The notes: generated by a model not told the origin, from the sequence alone. A DNA stretch of 64,000 nt from Motiliproteus sp041586615 (GCA_041586615.1 JBFGZS010000008.1:23161-87160), one strand, 5' to 3'; shown: positions 17,305-27,000, numbered from the stretch's first letter. Numbers and translations: made by a program.

Positions 17305-18788
17305 ACCTGTCAACGGAGTTACTGTTACTTCTCATCATGCTGGTGCCCGCCTTGGCGGTCATCGGTATCATCTTGACCGGTCGGTCGCCCAATCTGCGTG
17401 AGGGGGTCACGCTAGCCGCGGGTCTTATCGTGCTGGCCCTGGCCATCGGTATTTATCAGCAATACCTTGACGGGATACGCTTGACGGTCACCTGGTTTGA
17501 GCTGTTGCCGGGACTGACGGTCAGTTTCCATCTGGAGTCGTTGGGGATCCTGTTTGCGCTGGTGGCCGGGTTTCTCTGGCCCATCACCAGTCTCTACGCC
17601 ATCGGCTATATGCGCGGTCACCATGAGCAGAATCAGACCCGCTTCTACCTCTGTTTCGCGCTAGCCATCGCGGCGGTGATGGGGGTGGCCTTCTCGGCCA
17701 ACCTGTTTACCCTGTTTATCTTTTATGAGGTCCTGACGCTGTCGACCTATCCCCTGGTGACCCATGCCGGCACCGAGAAGGCGAAGCTGGGCGGGCGCAC
17801 CTATCTGGGCATCCTGATGACGACCTCGATCCTCTTCTTCCTGCTGGCGCTGCTGGGTACCTGGTATCAGGCGGGCACACTCGATTTTGTTGCCGGTGGT
17901 ATCTTCCCCGCCAGCGCGCCAACCGCGGTCGTGGCGACTCTCCTGGTGCTCTTTATCCTGGGTATCGGTAAGGCGGCCGTGATGCCTTTTCATCGCTGGT
18001 TGCCGGCGGCGATGGTCGCGCCCACCCCGGTCAGTGCGCTGCTGCACGCCGTGGCCGTGGTCAAGGCCGGGGTCTTCACCGTGCTTAAGGTCGCGGTCTT
18101 TATTTTCGGGCTCGACCTGCTGGGTAGCCTGCCCACCACGCAGTGGCTGCTCTATCTGGCCGGTGCCTCGGTGTTGCTGGCCTCCTTTGTGGCCATGCGC
18201 CAGGACAACCTGAAGGCGCGACTGGCCTACTCAACCGTGGGGCAACTGGGTTACATCACGGTGGGTGCGCTGTTGGCGACCCAGGCCGGGATTACCGGCG
18301 GGGCGATGCATATCGCCGCCCACGCCTTCGCTAAGATCACGCTCTTCTTCTGTGCCGGCGCCATCCTTGTCGCGGCCCATAAAAGCGAGATCAGCGACAT
18401 GCGCGGCCTGGGACGGCAGATGCCGCTGACGATGCTGGCCTTCTTTATCGCCAGCCTGGCGATCATCGGCCTGCCCCCCACCGGCGGGACCTGGAGCAAA
18501 TGGTTCCTGATAATGGCGACCCTGGATGCCGAGCAGTTTGTGATTCTGGGGATCCTGATGCTCAGCTCGCTGCTGAATATCGTCTATCTGCTGCCGATCC
18601 CCTACCGTGCCTTCTTCCCCCATGATGGCAAGCCGGTCTGGGTTCTGAGTGAGATCAAGGAGGCGCCGCCGCCCTCCCTGATCGCACTCTGGATAACGGT
18701 TATCTGCTGCCTGGCACTGTTTGTCTATCCGCAGCCCTTCTACCTCCTTGCCAGCACAATTGTTGATGGAGTGCACTATGGCCAATAA
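17301..18788 (+). CDS. Antiporter large subunit, MnhD/NuoM-like, second copy
   Basis: This second large antiporter-like subunit has 495 aa. It opens with a hydrophobic leader helix. It carries the channel residues Glu (FIFYEVLTLSTYPLVTHAG), Lys (GIGKAAVMPFHRWLPAAM) and a Lys/His helix (PVSALLHAVAVVKAGVFTV). The ATG overlaps the previous stop. It is distinct in sequence from the first copy, so it is not a recent tandem duplication. In Mbh- or Mbx-type complexes and in some Mrp variants more than one such subunit pumps ions. A similar division of labour here is inference. Confidence 0.9.
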   Translation: MNLSTELLLLLIMLVPALAVIGIILTGRSPNLREGVTLAAGLIVLALAIGIYQQYLDGIRLTVTWFELLPGLTVSFHLESLGILFALVAGFLWPITSLYAIGYMRGHHEQNQTRFYLCFALAIAAVMGVAFSANLFTLFIFYEVLTLSTYPLVTHAGTEKAKLGGRTYLGILMTTSILFFLLALLGTWYQAGTLDFVAGGIFPASAPTAVVATLLVLFILGIGKAAVMPFHRWLPAAMVAPTPVSALLHAVAVVKAGVFTVLKVAVFIFGLDLLGSLPTTQWLLYLAGASVLLASFVAMRQDNLKARLAYSTVGQLGYITVGALLATQAGITGGAMHIAAHAFAKITLFFCAGAILVAAHKSEISDMRGLGRQMPLTMLAFFIASLAIIGLPPTGGTWSKWFLIMATLDAEQFVILGILMLSSLLNIVYLLPIPYRAFFPHDGKPVWVLSEIKEAPPPSLIALWITVICCLALFVYPQPFYLLASTIVDGVHYGQ

Positions 18789-19128
18789 ACACGCTCGTAT
18801 CAGCGACCCCAAAACGTACCTGTTCGATAAGCCGCAGAACGTCAAACGGTTACTGCGCGGCTTTTACGCGATCTGTGGCTTGCTGGTGGCACTGGAGCTG
18901 GTGGTGCACCGCCATACCTATCATGACTGGGAGAACGTGCCCGCCTTCTACGCCCTCTACGGCTTTATGGGCTGTGTCGTGCTGGTATTGGTCGCCAAGT
19001 GGATGCGCACCTTTCTGATGCGCGCCGAAGACTACTACGACCGCGACGAGTTGGGCGAGGCCTGCGGGCGCGATGACAGCAGACTCAATGACAGCAGACT
19101 CAATGACAGCAGGGAGGAGGCTCAATGA
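18778..19128 (+). CDS. Small two-helix membrane protein of the antiporter operon
   Basis: This 116-aa protein lies between two large antiporter subunits and overlaps both genes (start 11 bases inside the upstream one, stop overlapping the next ATG). It has two predicted helices (RGFYAICGLLVALELVV and FYALYGFMGCVVLVLVAKW). It ends in a charged tail with an RLNDS motif repeated in tandem, encoded by a perfect 15-bp DNA duplication. No named family is recognised. Its conserved-looking position suggests an accessory or assembly subunit of the antiporter, which is inference. Confidence 0.75.
   Translation: MANKHARISDPKTYLFDKPQNVKRLLRGFYAICGLLVALELVVHRHTYHDWENVPAFYALYGFMGCVVLVLVAKWMRTFLMRAEDYYDRDELGEACGRDDSRLNDSRLNDSREEAQ
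19081..19110 (+). repeat. 15-bp in-frame tandem duplication within the small antiporter-operon gene
   Basis: AGACTCAATGACAGC occurs twice head to tail, with a partial unit (GATGACAGC) before it. It encodes repeated RLNDS in the hydrophilic tail, so copy-number change would keep the frame. Confidence 0.85.
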
Positions 19129-20819
19129 TGTGGATGCCTGAGCTGCCGCCCTTTGTGCCTTTTTTCATCGGTGCACTGTTTGCCTTGCTAACCCGCGGCC
19201 CGCTGCGGGCGGTGATCTTGCTGGCGATTCCGCTGCTGGGCGGGTTGCAGTTGTGGTTTCTGCCGGAGGGGACGCAGCTGCACTATAGCCTGGTCGGCCT
19301 GGACCTGACCCTGTTTCGTGCCGATAAACTGAGTTTGCTGTTTGGCTATATCTTTCATATCGCGGCCTTTATCACCATTGTTTATTCGCTGCATGTGCGC
19401 GACACGCTGCAGCAGGTAACCGGTATGCTCTATGCCGGCAGCGCGATCGGTGCGGTATTTGCCGGCGATCTGCTGAGCCTGTTCTTTTTCTGGGAGCTAT
19501 TGGCCATCTCGTCGGTCTTTCTGATCCTGGCGCGGCGCTCCGAGCGCGCCTACCAGGCGGGTATGCGCTACCTGCTTATCCAGATACTCTCTGGTGTCCT
19601 CTTGCTGGCCGGCAGCGTCTTCTATTTCCGCGAGCACGGCACCCTGGCGTTTGAGTTTATTGGTCTGGAGGGGGTCGCCGGCTGGCTGATCCTCATCGCC
19701 TTCGGCATCAAGTGCGCGTTTCCGATGCTCCATACCTGGCTCACCGACGCCTATCCGGAGGCGACGCCGACCGGCACCGTGTTCCTCAGCGCCTTTACTA
19801 CCAAGGTGGCGGTCTATGCGCTGGCCCGCGGCTATCCCGGCACCGAGTTGCTGGTCTATATCGGCGTTACCATGGCCTGTTTCCCGATCTTCTATGCGGT
19901 GATTGAGAACGACCTGCGCCGCGTGCTGGCCTACAGCATGATTAACCAGATCGGTTTTATGGTGGTCGGCATCGGTATTGGCTCGGCGCTGGCGCTTAAT
20001 GGCGCGGTCTCCCACGCCTTCAATGACATCCTGTTCAAGGGGCTGCTCTTTATGTCGATGGGCGCGGTGTTGCATATGACCGGCAAGATCAACGGTTCGG
20101 AGCTGGGCGGGCTCTACAAGACCATGCCCAAGACCACCATCCTTTGTATCGTCGGTGCGGCCTCGATCTCCGCCTTCCCGCTATTTAGTGGTTTTGTCAG
20201 TAAATCGATGGTGATGAGCGCGGCACTGGAGGAGGGCTATGACTGGGTCTGGTTGGCGCTGCTGTTCTCGGCCGCGGGCGTGTTTCACCACGCCGGTATC
20301 AAGATCCCTTACTTCGCTTTTTTTGCGCACGATTCGGGGATTCGCACCTGCGAACCGCCCAATAACATGCTGATCGCGATGTCGCTATCGGCGCTGCTCT
20401 GTATCGCCATTGGTATCTATCCCTGGGCGCTCTACGCCATCTTGCCCTATGACGCCGGCTACAACCCCTACGATGCGACCCATGTGCTGACCCAGACCCA
20501 ACTGCTGTTTTTCTCGGCGGCGGCCTTTGTTTGGCTTAACCTGCGCGGCTACTATCCCCCGGAGCTGCCGTCGGTCAATCTGGATGCTGACTGGCTCTAT
20601 AGGCGACTGGCCAAGCGCGTGATCGGCACGGCGTTTGCCCAGCTCTGGCGTATCGACAGCGCTGTCCGTGGTTGGTTTGTCAGCCGCGTGAACAAGCTGT
20701 TGGCGTTTATCGCGCACCACGAGCCCAATGGTATCCTCTCCAAGAGCTACCTCTCCGGCAGCATGGTGCTTTGGGCAACGCTGATGCTCTCCTCTTATCT
20801 GATCTTCAGTTTTTTCTAG
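19125..20819 (+). CDS. Antiporter large subunit, MnhD/NuoL-like, third copy
   Basis: This is the largest membrane subunit of the operon, with 564 aa and about 14-16 helices. Channel residues are present: Glu in LFFFWELLAISSVFL, Lys in GIKCAFPMLHTWLTDAYPEATPTG, and Lys in FLSAFTTKVAVY. The C terminus adds a soluble stretch followed by a final helix (SGSMVLWATLMLSSYLIFSFF). This recalls the extended end of NuoL-type subunits. It could take the place of the missing MrpA-like subunit, which is inference. It is the last gene of the operon and faces the convergent corrin cluster across 346 bases. Confidence 0.88.
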   Translation: MMWMPELPPFVPFFIGALFALLTRGPLRAVILLAIPLLGGLQLWFLPEGTQLHYSLVGLDLTLFRADKLSLLFGYIFHIAAFITIVYSLHVRDTLQQVTGMLYAGSAIGAVFAGDLLSLFFFWELLAISSVFLILARRSERAYQAGMRYLLIQILSGVLLLAGSVFYFREHGTLAFEFIGLEGVAGWLILIAFGIKCAFPMLHTWLTDAYPEATPTGTVFLSAFTTKVAVYALARGYPGTELLVYIGVTMACFPIFYAVIENDLRRVLAYSMINQIGFMVVGIGIGSALALNGAVSHAFNDILFKGLLFMSMGAVLHMTGKINGSELGGLYKTMPKTTILCIVGAASISAFPLFSGFVSKSMVMSAALEEGYDWVWLALLFSAAGVFHHAGIKIPYFAFFAHDSGIRTCEPPNNMLIAMSLSALLCIAIGIYPWALYAILPYDAGYNPYDATHVLTQTQLLFFSAAAFVWLNLRGYYPPELPSVNLDADWLYRRLAKRVIGTAFAQLWRIDSAVRGWFVSRVNKLLAFIAHHEPNGILSKSYLSGSMVLWATLMLSSYLIFSFF

Positions 20820-21085
20820 CCGTCTGTCGGACGTTACTGGTCCTATCCGACGTTTGTTTTGCACCCGTAGGCGTGCCTTGCGGGGGAGGGCGGTTTTGCG
20901 ACATTTCTCAACCGTTCTGACCAGAATATTGGATCTCATAAAGAGCGCGCGTTGGCGCTTTATCTGATCGTGTCCAGGCATATTCTCTGGCAGGTCGAAC
21001 ATGCTCGGATTTACCGGCTGATCTGGTTTTTGGTACGCCAGAGTGGCAGGGTTAGCTCAATAGCTTGATATTTGTGTGTAATGAG
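20820..21085. other. Convergent intergenic stretch between antiporter operon and chlD
   Basis: No gene is seen. A weak stem around 20938-20963 (AAAG-GCGC / GCGCTTT) may end the antiporter transcript. The right part of the gap is taken up by the truncated R1 repeat. Confidence 0.4.
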
Positions 21086-21164
21086 GTGCGCTTTATGCCA
21101 CGGCGGTCCATCCATGAACCGCCTATCAAGGCGACGTTTTTTCTCGGTATTAAGCTGCCGCCTA
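21086..21164 (+). repeat. Dispersed hairpin repeat R1, truncated copy
   Basis: This copy holds the last three R1 hairpins: the GCCACGG arm, the GGTCCATCCATGAACC stem and the final AAGGCG...GCCGCCT stem. The first two hairpins are missing. It abuts the 3' end of the chlD-type gene, between two convergent operons, where it may act as a bidirectional terminator. Confidence 0.75.
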
Positions 21165-21165
21165 T

Positions 21166-21840
21166 CTAGCGCTCTAACGCCAGGCACGCTCCCCCAAAAC
21201 GCTGCGCCAGTTGCCGCGCCCGGCCCAGCCGCACGGCGGTTCGTTCGGTGTCGACCACCACCACCGGGCAGTCGAAGGCGATATCGTCCAGTTCATCACG
21301 GCTACGCCCGTCGGTAAACAGGTAGAGGGTCTGGCTCTCAGCCGGGTGTTGGCGTCGGTTTTTACGCAGCAATTTTTGCGCGTCCAGCAGGGCCTGGCGT
21401 AGCGGGGTTCCGCCGCCGGCCTGGATGATGTTCAGGCGTTGTTCGAGCTGCTTGTGCGCCCGTTGCGGTTTTAGCAGGATGTCGACCTTGCCGTTGCCGA
21501 AGCCCAGCAGGGCGCAACGCTGGCGCTGCAGGTAGGCACGGCGGTACAGGCCGCTGATCGCGCCAAGGGCCTGGCTTAACGCCCGGTGGTTGAGGTTGGA
21601 GCCGGAGGTATCCAGCAGGATCAGGTTGAGGTGGCTGTCGGGTTGTGCGGCCGGGCGAAACACCGCGTGTTGCAGGCAGCGCGGTGATACCGGTCGCAGG
21701 TTTTGTGGGTGGGTCAGGGTGGCGAACCAGTGTAGGTTGCCCGGTTTGGGGCTGGCGCGCAGGTGGCTGCTGCGTTGCCCAGCCGTTGCGGTGCGGCGGC
21801 GGTCGACGGCTGAGGCATCAGCCTGCGCGCTCAGCGCGGT
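21166..21840 (-). CDS. ChlD/CobT-like VWA half of the cobaltochelatase, expressed by -1 frameshift from chlI
   Basis: The reading frame encodes a C-terminal von Willebrand A domain with the metal-site motif LLDTSGSN, a GGGTPLRQAL loop and FTDGRSRD. It also encodes a conserved-looking upstream region (ASPKPGNLHWFATLTHPQNLRPVS) found before VWA domains of ChlD-type proteins. The region upstream of GTG 21663 has no ATG, GTG or TTG in frame back through the run of ten A residues (sense strand) at 21840-21849. It therefore has no start of its own. A -1 shift on that run (AAA AAA AAA then ACC) joins it to the upstream ATPase and gives a protein of about 560 aa. GTG 21663 alone would give only the VWA domain. 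A real mutation or a miscounted homopolymer are the alternatives. Confidence 0.75.
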   Translation of the reverse strand, partial: TALSAQADASAVDRRRTATAGQRSSHLRASPKPGNLHWFATLTHPQNLRPVSPRCLQHAVFRPAAQPDSHLNLILLDTSGSNLNHRALSQALGAISGLYRRAYLQRQRCALLGFGNGKVDILLKPQRAHKQLEQRLNIIQAGGGTPLRQALLDAQKLLRKNRRQHPAESQTLYLFTDGRSRDELDDIAFDCPVVVVDTERTAVRLGRARQLAQRFGGACLALER

Positions 21841-21865
21841 TTTTTTTTTGCCTGGAACGGTTCCA
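21831..21865 (-). promoter_or_regulatory. Candidate programmed -1 frameshift signal: A10 slippery run between two small hairpins
   Basis: On the sense strand a palindrome CTGGAACCGTTCCAG is followed by GCA and ten A residues. A tight CGCGC-TGA-GCGCG stem then contains the zero-frame stop. A -1 slip at the A run opens the VWA frame. All elements are directly visible; their function is inferred from the known class of chlD frameshift genes. Confidence 0.6.
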
Positions 21866-22847
21866 GCGCGGTGCGTTCGCCGACGCTGACCTGTTGTGGC
21901 GGCATATCGCCCCAGCTGCCCTGGTCGTTGCTTTGCGGCTGCGATTGCGTCGGCTGCTGCGGGGCGCTGTCCGAGGGCGGCGGGGGCGGTGAGCGATCGG
22001 GATGACGGCGGTGCGCGAGCACCAGTTCGGCCACCGCGTCGATGCAGACCGCGTCGACCCGCTCGATATCACACCAGGCCGCGTAAGCCCGTGCGGCACG
22101 TTGCAGACAGATATCGGCGCGTAAGCCTTCGACGCCGGCGTCGATGCACCGTTCGGCGATCAGCCATTGTTCGTCGTCCTTAAGCGCGATGTCATCGAGG
22201 CGGCGGCGGGCCGCGTCGACCTGACGTTGCAGCTGTTGTTGCTCCTTGGCGTAGGCCTGGATAAACGCCAGCGGATCATGATCGAACGCCAGGCGGCGAT
22301 TGACCACCTCCACGCGTTCCCGAGGGCTGAAGTCGTTGCCGAGCTCTATATAGAGGCCGAAGCGATCCAGCAGTTGCGGCCGCAGTTCCCCCTCGTCCGG
22401 GTTCATCGTCCCGACCAGCAGGAAGCGTGCCGGGTGGTTGTGGGAGATACCGTCGCGCTCAACATGGTTGATCCCCGAGGCGGCGACGTCCAACAATAGG
22501 TCGACCAGATGATCGGGCAGCAGGTTGACCTCGTCGACATAGAGCACGCCCTGATGCGCACGTGCCAGCAGGCCGGGGCTGAAGCGGACTTCGCCTTGTC
22601 CCAGGGCTTTCTCCAGATTAAGACTGCCGACCAGTTTCTCTTCGCTGGCCCCCAGGGGGAGGGTGACGAAGCGGTCGGGATCGAGCCCGGCCACGGCGCC
22701 CAGCCCACGCGCAAGGGTGGTCTTGGCGGTGCCGCGGGGACCGGCGATCAGTACGCCGCCCAGGTGCGGGTCGACGGCGTTAAGCAGTAGCGCCAGTTTA
22801 AGCGCCGGCTGACCGATCACGGCGGCGAAGGGAAACTGATAGCTCAT
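21831..22847 (-). CDS. ChlI/CobS-like AAA+ ATPase subunit of cobaltochelatase
   Basis: This is a magnesium/cobalt chelatase ATPase of the ChlI type with 338 aa. It shows Walker A GPRGTAKTT (36-44), Walker B VLYVDEVNLL (101-110), and the insert with GTMNPDEGELRPQLLDRFGLYIEL. A Pro/Gln-rich linker (about 285-320), like that joining ATPase and VWA domains in ChlD, ends in EPFQAKKKPR and a stop. That linker suggests the gene is really chlD-like, with a frameshift producing the long form. It lies downstream of cobN, cbtB and cbtA. By family knowledge it powers cobalt insertion by CobN. Confidence 0.88.
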   Translation of the reverse strand: MSYQFPFAAVIGQPALKLALLLNAVDPHLGGVLIAGPRGTAKTTLARGLGAVAGLDPDRFVTLPLGASEEKLVGSLNLEKALGQGEVRFSPGLLARAHQGVLYVDEVNLLPDHLVDLLLDVAASGINHVERDGISHNHPARFLLVGTMNPDEGELRPQLLDRFGLYIELGNDFSPRERVEVVNRRLAFDHDPLAFIQAYAKEQQQLQRQVDAARRRLDDIALKDDEQWLIAERCIDAGVEGLRADICLQRAARAYAAWCDIERVDAVCIDAVAELVLAHRRHPDRSPPPPPSDSAPQQPTQSQPQSNDQGSWGDMPPQQVSVGERTALEPFQAKKKPR

Positions 22848-22962
22848 GGTGTCATGCCCCCTTGGCCGGTAACGCGGTCGAGGGCAGTGATGTGCGGGCC
22901 GTCGCCGTGGGAGCTGTTGTGAGTGTGGCTAAGAGGAGGGCAGAGCCGCTGTGCTTATCCAT

Positions 22963-23736
22963 CTAGCGATCCTGGCTGGCATTGACGTAACGCTGTACCA
23001 GCCATCCCGACAAGGCGCCGATCAGCAACCAGTAAGCGCCATTCACCAGTGCGGTGGCCTGGATGAAATCCTGGGCCAGCCCCTCAAGCGCGGCGATAGC
23101 GGCGGGATCGGGGTGGTTGAAGAGGGGGCCGTCGGTTTGTGGCGCGCCGATCAGATGGGGGATGGCGATCAGCAGTAGGCCACCGAGCTTGAAGCGGGCC
23201 GGAACGAAGACGATGACCGCCAGTCCACCCGCAGTCAGGGCCACCGTGAGGGTCCACCAGAATTGCCGGCTTTCCAGCGCCGCGGCCTGCATGCCGGGAA
23301 TCTCGGGGTGCAGGCCAAAGGAAGGTGCAACAAACACACTCAGGTAGCCCGCCGCGCCCCAGAGCAGCCCCGTCAGGGCATTGCCGCCGGGGCGAGTCGA
23401 CATCAGACTGATAAGCAGCAGCGCGAAGCCGAAGGCCGCCAGTCCGTTCGACAGCAGCGTGAAGGCAAGGCGCTCCAGCCCTTCCGCCGGGGCCCAGGCC
23501 TCGGGGTCGTGGATATGGGCGTCGGCATCCCCATGACCTTCCCCATGACTGTGTCCGCTGGCGACAGGCTCCGCTGCCAGCGAGGGCGCGGCACTTATAT
23601 CGAAGGTTTCTGCTATTTCGAAAGTTTCTGCGGCCTGGATGATAGGCGTGACCTGAAACTGCTGCAGTAGACTAAGAAACAGGCCGGCCACCAGCCCAAC
23701 CAGCAAGGCGGAAAATACGATACTTCGAAAGGTCAT
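22963..23736 (-). CDS. cbtA: CbtA, predicted cobalt transporter subunit
   Basis: This 257-aa membrane protein has about five to six helices. The first is followed by a periplasmic loop rich in His and acidic residues (HSHGEGHGDADAHIHDPEAW), a likely cobalt-binding site. Conserved segments include LWGAAGYLSVFVAPSFGLHPEIPG and IAIPHLIGAPQ. CbtA and the short CbtB form a predicted cobalt uptake system known mainly from comparative genomics of cobalamin-regulated genes. Here it is directly downstream of cbtB and cobN, as expected for supply of cobalt to the chelatase. Confidence 0.9.
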   Translation of the reverse strand: MTFRSIVFSALLVGLVAGLFLSLLQQFQVTPIIQAAETFEIAETFDISAAPSLAAEPVASGHSHGEGHGDADAHIHDPEAWAPAEGLERLAFTLLSNGLAAFGFALLLISLMSTRPGGNALTGLLWGAAGYLSVFVAPSFGLHPEIPGMQAAALESRQFWWTLTVALTAGGLAVIVFVPARFKLGGLLLIAIPHLIGAPQTDGPLFNHPDPAAIAALEGLAQDFIQATALVNGAYWLLIGALSGWLVQRYVNASQDR

Positions 23737-23750
23737 GGGTCGGTCCCGAA

Positions 23751-23954
23751 TTAGTGGCAGGGGAAGGCGTGGGAGTGACGGCTGTCATGGGCGGCATTGT
23801 GTGCAGCGGCGGTGGGCAGGAAGCCGACGGCATAGGTGATGGACAGGCCCAGGAAGGCGGCAGCGACGATCTGCAGCGTGCGGCTGACAGGACGTGCCTG
23901 ACTCTGGCTAAGGCTCTGATCCTGACGGATGGTCTGGCTGGTAGAATTGGTCAT
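23751..23954 (-). CDS. cbtB: CbtB, small predicted cobalt transporter subunit
   Basis: This 67-aa protein has one hydrophobic helix (LQIVAAAFLGLSITYAVGFLPTAAAH) and a His-rich C terminus (HNAAHDSRHSHAFPCH), typical of CbtB. The start ATG 23954 is chosen because TTAAGGGGAATAACC lies directly upstream and it matches the usual family length. A longer frame exists but runs into the cobN-cbtB spacer. It is 14 bases upstream of cbtA in transcription order. Confidence 0.9.
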   Translation of the reverse strand: MTNSTSQTIRQDQSLSQSQARPVSRTLQIVAAAFLGLSITYAVGFLPTAAAHNAAHDSRHSHAFPCH

Positions 23955-24068
23955 GGTTATTCCCCTTAAAACAATGAATTGCGATGTGTGTGGATGGACT
24001 TCATTTAAGGCTGTTATGGAGCCGTATTTTAGCGGATTTTTCTCAGGAGGTCTCTCCTTTGACAAAGA

Positions 24069-27000
24069 TCATTTTACTTGTGCGGCGACTTCGCGAGCCT
24101 GTTCGGCATCGAGGAGCAGTTCTTCAAGTTGGTGTTGGTAATCACCGGGCTCATCCCAGAGGCCGCGCTGGATCGCTTCCAGCAGCCGTTCGCTCATTTC
24201 CCGCAGGGCATCCGGGTTGTGCTGCTCTAGAAATTCCCGGTTGAGCGGATCCAACAGGTACGCGTCGGTGATCATCGCGTACTGGTAATCGGCCACCAGG
24301 TCGGTGGTGGCGTCGTAGGCAAACAGGTAGTCCACCGTGGCGGCCATCTCGAAGGCGCCCTTGTAGCCGTGGCGGCGGATGGCGTTGAGCCATTTGGGGT
24401 TGACTGCCCGTGAGCGGATCACCCGCGCCAGCTCTTCCTGCAGGGTACGGATCTGAGGGCGGGCCGGGTTGGAGTGGTCGGCGTGGTAGATGGTCGGTTG
24501 CTGGCGCGACAGGACCCGTACCGCGTTGGCCATACCGCCCTGGAACTGGTAGTAATCGTCGGAGTCGAGAATGTCATGCTCGCGGTTATCCTGGTTCTGC
24601 AGCACGGTCTCGAGGCTGCCGAGACGCTGCTGGAACGCTTCGGGGGCGACGGTGCCGCTGTCGTTTTGGCCGTAGGCGTAACCGCCCCAGTTCAGGTAGG
24701 CCTGGGCCAGATCGGCATCGCTGTCCCAGCAGCGTTCGTCGATCAGCCCCTGCAGCCCAGCGCCGTAAGCACCGGGTTTGGAGCCGAACACGCGCCAGCC
24801 CGCCTGCTGACGCGCCTCGGCGGCGGGCACCCCCTTGGCTTGCAGCTGCGCCTGTTCGGCGTGGATACGGGCGCGGATCGGGTTAAGGCTATCGGGTTCT
24901 TCCAGATCGGCCAGCGCCTGTACCGCCGCGTCGAACAGCCGTACTACATTGCTGAAGGCATCGCGGAAAAAACCGGAGATCCGCAGGGTCACATCGACCC
25001 GCGGCCGGTTAAGAATAAACCCGGGCTGGATCTCGAAATCGACCACGCGGTTACTGGCACCGTCCCAGATCGGCTTCACCCCCATCAGGGCAAAGGCCTG
25101 GGCGATATCATCGCCGCCGGTGCGCATGGTGGCGGTGCCCCATACGCTAAGACCCAGGGTCCGCGGATAGTCGCCCTGCTCCTGCAGGTGGCGCAGAATC
25201 AGCGCGTCGGCCGAGGCCAGGCCGATCTGCCAGGCCGTGGGCGTGGGAATGGCGCGGGTATCCACCGAGTAGAAGTTGCGTCCGGTGGGCAGGCAGTCGA
25301 GGCGACCGCGGGTCGGTGCACCGCTGGGGCCCGGTGGGACGAAGCGGCCCTCCAGGGCGCGAATAAAGTGAGCGATCTCGTCGTGCCCGCTGGCTTCGAG
25401 GCGTGGGTGGATATCCTCAGCGATTGCGCGGAGTAAGGCCTGGGTGGCCGGCCAGTCAGGGGCTGTGACAGCGGGCGGCGTATCGGCATTCTGGCCCGCC
25501 ACCTGCGTTGTCAGCAGGGCTTTGGCCAGTAATTCGAGGCGTTCGCGGGTGTCACCGTGGCTGCGCCAGGGTTGCTCGCTGATTGCTACCAGGGCCGCGG
25601 GTTTGGGGCCCTGCCAGGGCTGCTCCGCGTCCGGGCCCAGGGGGTCGAAATCCCCCAGCCCGAGGTCGCTGGCCAGCGCATGCAAGATGCCCCGCTCCGC
25701 GGGGGCCTTGCCGCGGGGCAGGCGGGTCAGCGCCACCAGGGTGTCCACCGCCTGTTCGCCCTGGGGTGCCTGACCGAGGGTATGCAAGCCGTCGCGGATC
25801 TGCGCTTCTTTCAGTTCGCACAGGTACGCGTCGAGCCGTTCTAATAATTGGTCGTCGTCCGTGCTGTCGCCGAGCTCGGCCAGCAGCTGGGTGCTGCTGA
25901 GCTGGGTAAGGATCTGGCCGCGCAGATGCTCGGCGCGCTGTGCATCCAGCCCCATCGCCTGATAGTACTCGTCGACCCGATGCTCCAGCGTCAGCAGCTC
26001 GCCGTAGGTCTCGGCGCGGGTCATGGGCGGCATCAGATGATCGATGATCACGGCCTGCGCGCGGCGCTTGGCCTGCGCGCCTTCGCCAGGATCGTTGACG
26101 ATAAACGGGTACAGATGCGGCATAGGGCCGAGGGCGACTTCGGGCCAGCAGCGATTCGACAGCGCCGTGCCTTTGCCGGGCAGCCATTCCAGGTTACCGT
26201 GCTTGCCGATATGCGCCACGGCCTGGGCGCGGTATACCGTGCGGATCCAGATATAGAACGCCAGGTAATAGTGCGGCGGCACCAGGTCAGGGTCGTGGTA
26301 GGTGGCGCTGATATCCAGGTTGTAACCCCGTGCCGGCTGAATACCGACGAAGGTTTCGCCCAGGCGCATCCCCGGGATCATGATGCGGCCGTTACGCACC
26401 TTGGGGTCGTCCTCGGGGTCGCCCCAGCGTTCGAGCACCGCCCGGCGATTGGCCTCGGGCAGGGCATCGAACACGGCGCGGTAATCGGCCAGCGCCAGGC
26501 TCTGATGGCAGCGGCGATAGTCCATGCTGTCGATATCGTTGGTGACCCCATCGAGCAGGGCCTGTACCAGCGCGGTACCGTGGGCGGGCACGTCGCTGAG
26601 GGGGAAACCGGCGGCGGCCATGGCGTTGAGCAGGTTAACCGTCGACTCAGGCGTATCGAGGCCGACGCCGTTGCCGATCCGGCCGTCTTTGGTGGGGTAA
26701 TTGGCCAGCACCAGGGCGATGCGCTTGGCGGCATTCGGCGTGCGTGACAAGCGGGCCCAGTTGGCGGCCAGTTGGGCGACGAAGGTGGCTCGTTCCTCGT
26801 GCAGGCGGTAGCCCACCAGGTCGCTCTGGGTGCGTTCGCTGCGTCCCTGCTGCTCCTTGAAGCTGATGGCGCGGGTGATCAGGCGACCGTCGATCTCCGG
26901 CAGTGCCACATTCATGGCGATATCCCGTGCACGCAACCCCTGGCTGGCGTCCCAGTCGGCGCGGCTGTTGGCGGCCAGAATGCATTGCAGCACCGGCACA

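Noticed and set aside
21166..21663. Stand-alone VWA gene starting at GTG 21663
   Set aside because: Conserved-looking sequence continues in frame upstream of this codon without any start, so an independent start here would discard part of the domain architecture. A frameshift product explains it better, though internal initiation cannot be excluded.
24474..25436. Long open frame on the plus strand opposite cobN (about 320 aa)
   Set aside because: It is an antisense shadow of a GC-rich coding gene, with no family resemblance and no ribosome binding site. Similar shadows lie opposite gcvP, glyA, cobW and cobM.
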